DNA from: Clostridiaceae bacterium
GTDB lineage: Bacteria > Bacillota > Clostridia > Oscillospirales > Acutalibacteraceae
Direction: 5' to 3'
Assembly (NCBI GenBank): GCA_021769555.1
Contig: JAETSR010000006.1
Coordinates: forward strand, 213,800 to 277,799
DNA length: 64,000 nt
Positions 1 to 7,492 of the stretch are shown here, in pieces; position 1 is the first letter of the stretch, and each line of letters begins with the position of its first letter. Both the position numbers and the translations under genes were made by a program. The notes beneath the pieces are model-generated. The model was not told the origin of the DNA and did no database searches. It worked only from the letters and a program-made list of their open reading frames with translations.

Positions 1-384
1 ATGGCTGCTCAGGCACCCGCAGCTCTTTCTGCAGCCCGCCGTAAGCTGGTGCAGGGGGACACTGATTTCCCCTCCGCAGTCGCACGCGCAGCGCCAGACT
101 GCCGTGCCGTACCTGGTCTCGCCCGTGGGCTCCAGGGCTGTGAGCATTCCAAAGCGCCGGCCCGTTATGTCCTTCTGCCCGGGCTTTACCCTGGAAACGC
201 ACCCGCAGTCGGTTACTGTGCCCCTTTGCAGGCACCTGGTGTCCAAAAGCACTTCCCCGCCGCAGTCGCACCGGCAGCGCCAGACGGTATACCCGCCCTT
301 GCGCTGCTCGGTCGCCCCTTCAACAGTCAGCCTTCCAACCCTGTAGCCCACGCCGACTTTCCGTCCATTTCCCGCCTGCTTCAC
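1..384 (-). CDS. Cys-rich tandem zinc-ribbon-like protein (3' end cut by window)
   Basis: This reading frame runs off the left edge (128 codons visible) and starts at GTG 384, preceded on the minus strand by GGAGGT with 9-nt spacing. It holds two homologous modules of about 60 residues. Each has a G-R-x-x-G-x-L-T lead, then W-R-C-x-C-D-C-G-G-E, then a C-G-C motif: Cys37/39/41 with Cys60/62, and Cys99/101/103 with Cys122/124. The Cys spacing suggests metal-binding (probably zinc) modules of the kind seen in unnamed phage and mobile-element proteins. No function is known to me; DNA binding is plausible. An inverted repeat and invertible-looking promoter segment lie 37 bp upstream, and no convincing leftward promoter is present in the orientation shown. 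Confidence 0.75.
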   Translation of the reverse strand, partial: MKQAGNGRKVGVGYRVGRLTVEGATEQRKGGYTVWRCRCDCGGEVLLDTRCLQRGTVTDCGCVSRVKPGQKDITGRRFGMLTALEPTGETRYGTAVWRCACDCGGEISVPLHQLTAGCRKSCGCLSSH

Positions 385-420
385 CTCTTGCCCACCTCCA
401 TGCGCCGCGCACTCGGGATT

Positions 421-440
421 AACGGAATATATCTTCCGTT
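421..440. repeat. Left inverted repeat (candidate recombination site)
   Basis: AACGGAATATATCTTCCGTT is the exact reverse complement of the 20 bases at 707-726. Internally it is two 7-bp arms, AACGGAA and TTCCGTT, which are complementary to each other, around an asymmetric 6-bp centre TATATC. That is the layout of a tyrosine-recombinase core site: two arm half-sites around an overlap that sets orientation. The identity with the other copy stops exactly at the 20-bp boundary on both sides. Confidence 0.85.
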
Positions 441-522
441 TTGAGGTGAAGAGTAAAAAGTAAGCAAGAAGCTGAGCGACAGGATAAAATCTCGGCATAT
501 AATGACAGATAATTTATAAAAA

Positions 523-555
523 GCAAAAGAAAAATCCTCCTGCATAAGCAGGGGG
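523..555 (-). terminator. Leftward intrinsic terminator inside the invertible segment
   Basis: On the minus strand the hairpin arms are at 548-555 and 536-543 with a TTAT loop (one mismatch in eight pairs), followed by ATTTTTCTTTT. In the present orientation it would stop leftward transcripts from the recombinase gene before they reach the Cys-rich gene. Confidence 0.55.
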
Positions 556-633
556 ACAAATCTGCGTACAATACCATAAGACCGCATAGGAGCTTTTGAA
601 ACCTAGTCGGCCTCTATTTTTTCTAATTTTCTA

Positions 634-662
634 TTGAAATCCATTTCAGACCATGGTATAAT
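634..662 (+). promoter_or_regulatory. Strong promoter inside the invertible segment
   Basis: TTGAAA (634-639), 17-bp spacer, TATAAT (657-662), with TGG just before the -10 (an extended -10). It reads rightward, away from the Cys-rich gene and antisense to the recombinase. Confidence 0.8.
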
Positions 663-706
663 ATGATTGAAAATTATGGATTGTTTGTTTACTTAGCGTT
701 TTTTGC

Positions 707-726
707 AACGGAAGATATATTCCGTT
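707..726. repeat. Right inverted repeat (candidate recombination site)
   Basis: AACGGAAGATATATTCCGTT lies directly next to the recombinase stop codon (727-729). It is a perfect inverted copy of 421-440, with complementary 7-bp arms and the asymmetric centre GATATA. Confidence 0.85.
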
Positions 727-1572
727 TCAGCAGACCAGCCTCAGCCTGTCCAGCTGCCGGGTATGTTCCACGCCTGTTGTCAAAAGGTAAATGCGCGTGG
801 TGTTAATTGAGCTGTGGCCCAGCACGTCCGCCAGCTTTACGATGTCTCTGGTTGACCGGTAAAAGAGGGTTGCAAACAGGTGGCGCAGGTTGTGGGGAAA
901 TACCTTCGACATTTCAACCCCGGCGTTTTTGCACAGCGACTTCATCTCCCGCCAGATTCTGTGCCGGGAGATTTTTGTTCCGTCTTCGGCAAGAAAAATC
1001 ATGCCGGAGGCGTTTTTTTGTTTTCGGGCATATTTCAGCAGCTTCCTGCAGAGCTTGCCGGGCAGGATTATCTCCCTTATTTTCCCCTTCAGTGACACCC
1101 TGGCCCGCCCCGCGGAAGCTGCTTCTACGGTGATGAACCCAATCTCCGACACCCTGATTCCTGCGGCGCAGATAGTCTCCATCACCAGGGCCAGCCACTC
1201 CCGGTCCATCCTGCGGGCCGTCTGTACCAGCCTGTCATACTCAGCTCTTGTCAGCTCGCGGCTGCTGTCCCGGAAGGTCCTGCGCTGTATTTTCAGAAAC
1301 CTCACCCGGCACTCGTCCCAGCCCAGCAGGTGGAACAGGCCGTTGACTGCGGAGAGCTTCGCGTTCACTGTAGCGGGACTCATGCCCCGGGTCAAAAGCT
1401 GCATTTTCCACTGTGCGGTCAGCTCCTTTGTCACCGGCCTCCCTTCCAGCCACGCGAAGAAGAAGCGGACGTCCCGCATGTATTTTTCCACTGTAGCGGC
1501 AGCCCGCTCTTCAGCGCGAAGAAACTTTTCATACTCATGAATATGGGCAGAAGTCAATATATTGTCTTTCAT
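727..1572 (-). CDS. Tyrosine recombinase (phage integrase family), candidate invertase
   Basis: This 281-residue site-specific recombinase has an N-terminal SAM-like core-binding domain (about residues 5-95) and a C-terminal catalytic domain. The full active-site set is visible: Arg140 (AGIRVSE), Lys162 or Lys164, His227-x-x-Arg230 (HNLR), His253 (GHSS) and nucleophile Tyr262. The start at 1572 is preferred to the upstream in-frame ATG at 1659 because GGGAGG sits 10 nt before it and family similarity begins there. The stop codon abuts the right inverted repeat, so the natural inference is that it inverts the adjacent promoter segment. It is shorter than XerC/XerD by a little and lies outside a usual xer context. 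Confidence 0.9.
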   Translation of the reverse strand: MKDNILTSAHIHEYEKFLRAEERAAATVEKYMRDVRFFFAWLEGRPVTKELTAQWKMQLLTRGMSPATVNAKLSAVNGLFHLLGWDECRVRFLKIQRRTFRDSSRELTRAEYDRLVQTARRMDREWLALVMETICAAGIRVSEIGFITVEAASAGRARVSLKGKIREIILPGKLCRKLLKYARKQKNASGMIFLAEDGTKISRHRIWREMKSLCKNAGVEMSKVFPHNLRHLFATLFYRSTRDIVKLADVLGHSSINTTRIYLLTTGVEHTRQLDRLRLVC

Positions 1573-1582
1573 AGTGTATTCG

Positions 1583-1623
1583 CCTCCCAAAGTTGATGAT
1601 ACCATTTTACTATATTTGGGAGG
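1583..1623. repeat. Inverted repeat over the recombinase start region
   Basis: The arms CCTCCCAAA (1583-1591) and TTTGGGAGG (1615-1623) are perfectly complementary across 23 bp. One arm contains the recombinase Shine-Dalgarno sequence (GGGAGG on the minus strand) and the interval contains a possible -10 (TATAGT). It could be an operator or an RNA hairpin hiding the ribosome binding site. Confidence 0.6.
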
Positions 1624-1759
1624 GGATACGAAACGGTATCGGGAAAATTTCGTGGACATGGCTGTAGTTTTGGGCCGGAATTATGCTTATCTTTGAGGAT
1701 TGTGCCCAATCAATGTACGGATAAAATTATCTGAGGTACAGGATTTACTGCACAGCGTC

Positions 1760-1788
1760 TTGCGGCTTCAGGGATAATATGATATACT
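1760..1788 (+). promoter_or_regulatory. Promoter of the alpha/beta hydrolase gene
   Basis: TTGCGG (1760-1765), 17-bp spacer, TATACT (1783-1788), about 30 bp before the start codon. Confidence 0.6.
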
Positions 1789-1816
1789 GGTAACAAAAAC
1801 AAAAGGAGCGGTTAAT

Positions 1817-2560
1817 ATGCAAGAGTTTTTCATTCCCTGCGACGAAATCAGGCTTCACGCCAAGCTGGACATGCCCGAAGGCGCTGAAAAATGCCCGCTG
1901 ACAATCGTTATCCACGGCTTCACCGGCCACATGGAGGAGCGGCACATCGTGGCGGCGGCCAAAGCCATGAACGAGGCGGGCGCCGCCACTCTGCGGGTGG
2001 AGATGTACGGCCACGGCCAGAGCGGCGGCAGATTTGAGGACCACACGCTCTATAAGTGGGTCACCGGCGCGCTGGCTGTAGTTGACTATGCCAAGACCCT
2101 GGATTTTGTAACCGGCCTGTACCTGTGCGGACACTCCCAGGGCGGCCTGCTTACCATGCTTGTGGCGGGCATGAAACGCGGCGACTTCAAGGCCATCATA
2201 CCTCTCTCACCGGCATGGATGATACCGGACGGAGCGCGGGAGGGGAATCTGCTGGGCCAGGGCTTCGACCCCCTGCACATACCGGATATGCTCGAGTCCG
2301 GGGAAAGGAAGCTCAACGGAAATTATATCCGTGTGGCCCAGACCATACATGTGGAGGATGAAATCAGGCGCTATAACGGTCCGGTGCTCATTGTACAGGG
2401 CGACGCGGACGAGGCCGTGCCCTTAGAATACGCCCGGCGCGCGGCGGAGCTTTATGCCGACGCTGAGCTGGTGGTCGTGCCCGGTGACACCCACTGCTTT
2501 GACCATCATTTGGAAATGATGACCGGCGCTGTTAAAGATTTCTTGATGAGACAGAGCTGA
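1817..2560 (+). CDS. Alpha/beta hydrolase (cinnamoyl-esterase-like serine hydrolase)
   Basis: A 247-residue cytosolic alpha/beta-hydrolase. HGFTGH (33-38) forms the oxyanion region, GHSQGG gives nucleophile Ser107, Asp198 in GDADEAVP and His226 in GDTHCF complete the triad. The overall pattern resembles feruloyl/cinnamoyl esterases and related small acyl hydrolases, but the substrate cannot be read from sequence. AAAGGAG precedes the ATG and a promoter lies at 1760-1788. It is monocistronic; a weak stem-loop (about 2571-2591) and the promoter of the next gene follow. Confidence 0.85.
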   Translation: MQEFFIPCDEIRLHAKLDMPEGAEKCPLTIVIHGFTGHMEERHIVAAAKAMNEAGAATLRVEMYGHGQSGGRFEDHTLYKWVTGALAVVDYAKTLDFVTGLYLCGHSQGGLLTMLVAGMKRGDFKAIIPLSPAWMIPDGAREGNLLGQGFDPLHIPDMLESGERKLNGNYIRVAQTIHVEDEIRRYNGPVLIVQGDADEAVPLEYARRAAELYADAELVVVPGDTHCFDHHLEMMTGAVKDFLMRQS

Positions 2561-2619
2561 TTGTCGCTTTTCGGTTTCAACATAAAACCGACAGTTGCAT
2601 TTTCGCAAAAACGCCTCTC

Positions 2620-2648
2620 TTGCTTGCAACCGTCTCTTTTGGTATAAT
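2620..2648 (+). promoter_or_regulatory. Promoter of the XRE regulator/ABC exporter pair
   Basis: TTGCTT (2620-2625), 17-bp spacer, TATAAT (2643-2648). The implied transcript start lies downstream of the in-frame ATG at 2620, so translation must begin at 2680. Confidence 0.7.
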
Positions 2649-2679
2649 GCAACCAGACAGAAGAAAGGACGGTGGCAGA

Positions 2680-3573
2680 ATGCCAAATGTATTGAGCGAA
2701 CGCATTGCCGCCCTGCGAAAAGAGCGGGGGCTGACCCAAGAACAGCTGGGCAAGATGGTCGGGGTATCCTACCAGGCGGTGGGCAAGTGGGAGAAGGGCG
2801 GCGCGCCGGACGTGGAACTGCTGCCGGTGCTGGCCCGGGCGCTGGGGGTGAGTATTGACGCGCTCTTTGGGTTGGAGGGCGGGGAACAGGTAAACGCGGA
2901 GGACCTGGTGGGCCGCTGGCTGCGGTCCCTCCCTGAAAATGAGCGCATGAAGCGGTTCTGCAGGCTGGTGTGGGAGTGCATCCGCCACTTTTTGCCCAAA
3001 GGCCTGGATGTGCCGAAGATGGAGCCCCTGAAAAGCTGCCGCACCAATGTGGAAGGCCCGGACAAGATTATGTATACCGAGGTGCGGGGCGGCGGCGGGC
3101 TGCTCATGGACGTGCACGCTGAGGACATGACCTTTGTTACCCTCTGGCCTGAGCCAAAAGAGGGTTATGCCTCTTTCTTTGCGCCGATGGAGAGCTACCG
3201 CAGGCTGTTTACGGTGCTGGCAAAGCCCCACTGCCTGGAACTGCTGGACAGCCTGTACTGGCGCAAATCCAACTATTTTGTCCCCACAGTGATTGCCAGG
3301 CAGTCCGGCCTGCCGCTGGAGACCGTTACCGGCCTGTTGGAGGATTTGGAGGGCCTGCAGGTCCTCTGGTCCATGAAGCTGGAGCTGGAGGAAGGCGAGG
3401 TCAAGGCCTATAAGCTGGCAGAGCCCCTGACCCTGGTGCCGTTCCTGATGGCCGCCCAAGGCTTTATGGAAACCAGCTGCAACTATATGTATTTTTACGA
3501 TGATGAGCACCCCTTGCTGCGGGGCACAAAATGGAAACAAAAGGAGGATGGCAGCCATGAAAAGGGAGAATAA
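2680..3573 (+). CDS. XRE-family transcriptional regulator
   Basis: A 297-residue protein with an N-terminal helix-turn-helix of the Cro/CI type (about residues 4-58: LRKERGLTQEQLGKMVGVS, then YQAVGKWEKG). The long C-terminal region includes a winged-helix-like stretch (about 205-265). The start at 2680 follows AAAGGACGG and agrees with the promoter at 2620-2648. Its last 17 bases overlap the ABC transporter start, so the two are translationally coupled. It probably controls that exporter in response to a drug or peptide; the ligand is unknown. Confidence 0.8.
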   Translation: MPNVLSERIAALRKERGLTQEQLGKMVGVSYQAVGKWEKGGAPDVELLPVLARALGVSIDALFGLEGGEQVNAEDLVGRWLRSLPENERMKRFCRLVWECIRHFLPKGLDVPKMEPLKSCRTNVEGPDKIMYTEVRGGGGLLMDVHAEDMTFVTLWPEPKEGYASFFAPMESYRRLFTVLAKPHCLELLDSLYWRKSNYFVPTVIARQSGLPLETVTGLLEDLEGLQVLWSMKLELEEGEVKAYKLAEPLTLVPFLMAAQGFMETSCNYMYFYDDEHPLLRGTKWKQKEDGSHEKGE

Positions 3574-5188
3574 GAAAACCGCCGCTACTATGACCCATTA
3601 CCTAATAAAATTCCGCTGGCCGGTACTGCTGGGGGTGCTGCCCACAATCGCCGCCTACGGAATACAGGCCGGGAGCGCCCTGGTGACGGCCCAGGTGTTT
3701 CAGGCCGTATTTGAGGGCGATTTGCACGAAATGCTCCATTGTATGCTCCTGCTGATGGCTTTGTTCTTTATAATGCTGGTGGCGGGCGCCCTGGGAGAGA
3801 TTTTGCAGGCCCGGGCCATCCGCAAGCTAAATAATGCCCTGCGGCGGGATATTGCCTCCGCGCTGCTGGGGATGACCTATCAGGACTACCACAGCCAAGG
3901 CACGGGGGAATACCTCTCACAGTTCACCAACGATGTGAACCAGATAGAAAACCTGGCCTGGAAGCCCTTCTTCCAGCTGATAGAGATGGGGGCCATGGCG
4001 GTGTTCAGCGTGCTGGCCCTGCTGACTATACACTGGTCCTTGGTGCTGGCCGCCCTGGTGACAACCGTGCTGATGCTCTTTGTGCCCCAGCTGTTCAATA
4101 AGCGGATGGAAAAGCTTGGCACTGTCTGCTCAGAGGAGCAGGCCGCCGCCACATCCGGCCTGAAGGACCTGCTCTCAGGCTGGGATGTGCTTCGGTCCTT
4201 CGGCAGGGAGAGCCGGTTTGCAGAGGGGTCCCGCCAGGCCAGCGAGCAGATTGAAAAGCCACGCTTCCGGCTGGCCTATGTGAAGGGCCTTGCTGGCTCA
4301 GGCGCGGGCTGCGTCAATGTCGCCTGCCAGGTGCTGACTACCGGGCTGGTAGGGCTTCTGGCCATATGGGGCTATACCCAGGCGGGCTCTCTGGCGGCGG
4401 GGGGCAATCTCTGCGGACAGCTTACCAACTCCCTGGGCACTGTTGCAGGGCTGCTGCTGTCCTTCTCCTCAAGCCGTCCCTTCTTCGGGAAAATCACGCT
4501 GGGCAGGGAGGAAACCGCTTTTGCGGAGGAAAACGTCTCAGTTCAAAGGGAAATCCGGGTGGAGGGCCTGTCGTATCAATATGACAAAAAGCCAGTTTTT
4601 GAGGACCTGTCCCTCCAATTCAAAAAGGGCGGCAAATACGCCGTCACAGGCCCCTCAGGCTGCGGGAAGTCCACCCTCTTGAAGCTCCTGCTGGGCTGGC
4701 TGCCGGACTATGGCGGTACTATCCTCTTTGACGGAAAGGACGCCAGGGACTTCACCCCGGAGCAGCTGGGGCGGCAGATGAGCTGCATAGAGCAGAACGT
4801 GTTCCTGTTCAACTCCACCATCCGGGACAATATCACCCTTGGCGAGGCGTTTTCCGACGCGCAGATGGAGAAGGCCCTGCGGGACAGCGCCCTTATGGGC
4901 GACCTGGCCTCCATGCCCGAGGGGTTGGACACCATGGTGGGCGAGGAAGGCGGCAGTCTGTCCGGAGGGCAGAAGCAGCGGGTTGCCGTCGCCCGGGCCC
5001 TGATACATGACCGCTCCATCCTCCTTGTGGACGAGGGCACCAGCGCCCTGGACCAGCAGAACGCGGACATTGTGGAGAAAAGCCTGCTGGCAAACCCAGA
5101 GCTTACGCTGATTCTGGTGAGCCATCATCTGACAGGGGAGCGCAAAGGGCAGTTTACAAGAGTGTATGAGCTGGGAACCATAAGATAA
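3557..5188 (+). CDS. ABC exporter, fused permease and ATPase
   Basis: A 543-residue half-transporter: an N-terminal membrane domain with hydrophobic helices to about residue 310, then an ATPase domain from about 335. Walker A is GPSGCGKST (about 365), the Q-loop region is CIEQNVFLF, the signature is LSGGQKQR (about 470), Walker B is ILLVDEG followed by the D-loop SALD, and the switch His is in SHH. No second half-transporter is present, so it probably works as a homodimer or with a partner elsewhere. The start at 3557 has AGGAGG upstream and overlaps the regulator gene. The membrane domain is slightly shorter than the usual six-helix exporter near the linker. Confidence 0.85.
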   Translation: MKRENKKTAATMTHYLIKFRWPVLLGVLPTIAAYGIQAGSALVTAQVFQAVFEGDLHEMLHCMLLLMALFFIMLVAGALGEILQARAIRKLNNALRRDIASALLGMTYQDYHSQGTGEYLSQFTNDVNQIENLAWKPFFQLIEMGAMAVFSVLALLTIHWSLVLAALVTTVLMLFVPQLFNKRMEKLGTVCSEEQAAATSGLKDLLSGWDVLRSFGRESRFAEGSRQASEQIEKPRFRLAYVKGLAGSGAGCVNVACQVLTTGLVGLLAIWGYTQAGSLAAGGNLCGQLTNSLGTVAGLLLSFSSSRPFFGKITLGREETAFAEENVSVQREIRVEGLSYQYDKKPVFEDLSLQFKKGGKYAVTGPSGCGKSTLLKLLLGWLPDYGGTILFDGKDARDFTPEQLGRQMSCIEQNVFLFNSTIRDNITLGEAFSDAQMEKALRDSALMGDLASMPEGLDTMVGEEGGSLSGGQKQRVAVARALIHDRSILLVDEGTSALDQQNADIVEKSLLANPELTLILVSHHLTGERKGQFTRVYELGTIR

Positions 5189-5194
5189 AGAACA

Positions 5195-5234
5195 CCTATT
5201 GCCGTCCGGGCTCAGAGGCCCCGGCGGCAATAGG
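5195..5234. terminator. Bidirectional terminator between convergent genes
   Basis: CCTATTGCCG (5195-5204) pairs with CGGCAATAGG (5225-5234), with further GC pairs inside. It lies between the ABC exporter (+) and the glycyl radical enzyme (-). Confidence 0.65.
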
Positions 5235-5247
5235 CGTCTGTTATTTC

Positions 5248-7452
5248 TCAGGCTCCCTGAACCAGTATTCTGTCCACGACCAGCTTGCGGAACTCAGGAG
5301 TCAGAGAGCAGAAGTACGCGGTGAAGCCGGTAACGCGCACCACAAGGTCCGGGTATTTGTCCGGGTCCTTGTCTGCCTCCAGTATCTGTCTGCTGTCAAT
5401 TATATTTATATTGAGCAGCGTGCCGCCCTTCTGGAACAGGGTCAGGATGTAGTCGGCAATCTTCTGCACCGCCTCCTCGCCCCGGCCCATTCCGGGGTCC
5501 AGCTCCAGCTGCACCGGGGCCGTGTTTCCATAGCCCGGCTGTATGGCGCAGATGGAGTTGCTCATGGCCGTAAGGGCGCCGTCCTTGCGGAAGCCGGGAT
5601 GGGGGTTGGCCCCATGGTTTATAGGCTCGAAGGCGCGGCGGCCGTTGGGTGTGGCCCCCACCTGCTTGCCCAGCACAATGGTGTTGGACCAGCTGAACCA
5701 GCCGGGGATGAACTCATAGTCCGGGTAGCTCTTGCTGACCTCGCGCACCTGGCCGGCGTAGGACTCTGAAATCTTCTGTGCCCAGCGGTCGCTGATGGTG
5801 TCCCCGCCGCCGTAGCGGGGAGCGGAGGCCAGCATACGCCGTACTATCTCGCCGCCCTCCTCCTGGAAATCGGTCTTCAGGTGCTTATAGAGCTCCTTCC
5901 AGCTCAGCCGGGACTCCTTCTCTATGCGCTGCTGCAGGGCCCCGAAGGAGTCCGCTACAGTGGCGATGGCTGTGCCGTCCATGCACATATTATAGTACAT
6001 GGCCCCGCCGCAGGTCATGTCCAGCCCCTTTTCCACCGGCCCGTGGCTTATCAGGTTCAGCATGAGCTCGGGCTCGTTGTACTGCTGGTACTTGAGATGG
6101 AAGGCTATTCCCTCCGCCGTGACCTCCACCGCCCGGGCCATATGCCTCTCATAGAGCCTCCAAACCCTTTCGGTTGAATAGGGGCCCTCCTCTGCCATCA
6201 TCTCGTCCATGGCCACCTCGAAGACCTTCGCGCAGTTTATCTTTACGCAGTCGTTCAGGCAGTACTCCATGCCCGGCAGGCTCATCCAGTGACAGCCCAC
6301 GGCTATGCGCTTTCTCGCAAGGCTTTCCGGGTACCCCAGGCGCATGAAGCCCCGGTTCAGGGCCTCGTCACCGGAGAAGCGGGGCCAGCCGTTGCGGTTT
6401 TTAAAGAGATAGTCCACCGCTCTGTGGAGGAAGTCCCGGTCTATGTTTCTGTCCACCCGCACGGTGATATTGCAGGCGGAGTCCAGCATATCCGCGCCCT
6501 CCAGCACCATATCGCTGAACTCGCTGAGCAGGGAGTTCCCCTGTTCGTCCGTGCCGCCTATCTGGTAGTAGTGGGGGTCGTTCAGCAGCAGGCACGCGAT
6601 ATAGAAGACTGCCTCCTCCCGGGTTATGCGCCCGGCGGCAAGGTCCGCGTCATAATAGCGCTTGAGCACCTGGTCCAGCTGGAAGCCCGCGCCGTCCCGG
6701 TTATAGGTGCGGCTGGCCATATTGAACCAGCAGACCCACTGGCAGGCCTCCCGCATGGTCTTGGGGGCGCCGCTGAGGATATTCCTGTTGACCTCAGCCA
6801 TCTCAAGCAGGTTTTCCCTGAGAACAGGGTGCCGCTCCTCTTTCGCAAGGCGCTCCGCCTCCGCTATGGCCCGGCGCATCCAGTTCTGGACTCCCTGTAT
6901 CACCAGCTCCTCCGCGTCGTAGAACTCGCCGTGCTCCGGGTTCTTCTCCCGATAGGCCGCAAGCTTCTCCAGCAGGCCGCCCCAGCCCAGGGAGAGCCCC
7001 AGCTCATAATCGCCGCCAAAGTGGGCGTCTGAGCCGATACCGGGCACGATGCCGTACTTCTCCTGCTCGGGCTTCAGGTGGTCGTAGGAGTAGTCCGGGT
7101 TCCAGTTGAGCCCCTTTGCCGGGGACTTCTCGTCAAACCATATCATGCTGTACATCCACCGGCAGGAGAACGCGTCCACCGAGTCAATATACACGGGGTG
7201 CTCGCTCATGAGCTTGTGGAAGTTTTTGCTCCAGCCCTCATAGCCGTACCAGGAGCCGTTCTCATGGTTTGGAATGCAGTGGAACTGATAGTCGTCCGGC
7301 GCCGGGACGCTGCCGTAGTCGTCGCCGTCCTGGTACACCTTCATCTTCGACTTTATCCTGGTCTCCTCAATCTTGCGCTCCTTGAGTATCTTTATGCGGC
7401 GCCCAAAGTCCATGGGCTCCTCCGGACGAAAAATATTGAGCCTGTTTTCCAT
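5248..7452 (-). CDS. Glycyl radical enzyme of the pyruvate formate-lyase family, unknown substrate
   Basis: A 734-residue oxygen-sensitive radical enzyme. The glycyl-radical loop near the C-terminus reads RVTGFTAYF, placing the radical Gly at 709. The thiyl Cys is predicted at 387 in AVGCHWMSLPG. The dehydratase/lyase hallmark Gly-Cys-Val-Glu-Pro is absent and so is the Cys-Cys pair of true pyruvate formate-lyase, so this is neither a standard PFL nor a typical diol, choline or hydroxyproline type. The start at 7452 follows AAAGGATG; the ATG at 7500 lies inside the activase gene. It is the last gene of the 15-kb sugar-type locus, 40 bp behind its own activase. Cleavage of a C-C or C-O bond in a sugar-derived intermediate is an inference from context. 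Confidence 0.85.
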   Translation of the reverse strand: MENRLNIFRPEEPMDFGRRIKILKERKIEETRIKSKMKVYQDGDDYGSVPAPDDYQFHCIPNHENGSWYGYEGWSKNFHKLMSEHPVYIDSVDAFSCRWMYSMIWFDEKSPAKGLNWNPDYSYDHLKPEQEKYGIVPGIGSDAHFGGDYELGLSLGWGGLLEKLAAYREKNPEHGEFYDAEELVIQGVQNWMRRAIAEAERLAKEERHPVLRENLLEMAEVNRNILSGAPKTMREACQWVCWFNMASRTYNRDGAGFQLDQVLKRYYDADLAAGRITREEAVFYIACLLLNDPHYYQIGGTDEQGNSLLSEFSDMVLEGADMLDSACNITVRVDRNIDRDFLHRAVDYLFKNRNGWPRFSGDEALNRGFMRLGYPESLARKRIAVGCHWMSLPGMEYCLNDCVKINCAKVFEVAMDEMMAEEGPYSTERVWRLYERHMARAVEVTAEGIAFHLKYQQYNEPELMLNLISHGPVEKGLDMTCGGAMYYNMCMDGTAIATVADSFGALQQRIEKESRLSWKELYKHLKTDFQEEGGEIVRRMLASAPRYGGGDTISDRWAQKISESYAGQVREVSKSYPDYEFIPGWFSWSNTIVLGKQVGATPNGRRAFEPINHGANPHPGFRKDGALTAMSNSICAIQPGYGNTAPVQLELDPGMGRGEEAVQKIADYILTLFQKGGTLLNINIIDSRQILEADKDPDKYPDLVVRVTGFTAYFCSLTPEFRKLVVDRILVQGA

Positions 7453-7492
7453 AACGCACATCCTTTCACTATAGTAATGCTCCCCCGCGGCC

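Larger units (their letters stand above)
441..706. other. Candidate invertible promoter segment
   Basis: This 266-bp AT-rich stretch between the inverted repeats contains no convincing gene. It carries a near-consensus promoter pointing right (634-662) and an intrinsic-terminator-like hairpin pointing left (523-555). As written, the promoter fires toward the 3' end of the recombinase gene, antisense to it. If the segment inverted, the -35 and -10 would fall at about 508-513 and 485-490 and would drive the Cys-rich gene starting at 384. The inversion is inferred from structure only. Confidence 0.7.

Noticed and set aside
1-444. Open frame on the plus strand at the left edge
   Set aside because: It is the shadow of the minus-strand Cys-rich gene, whose repeated motifs and ribosome binding site are convincing.
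381-587. Minus-strand open frame of 68 codons
   Set aside because: It crosses the left inverted repeat and half the AT-rich segment, has no ribosome binding site and no family features.
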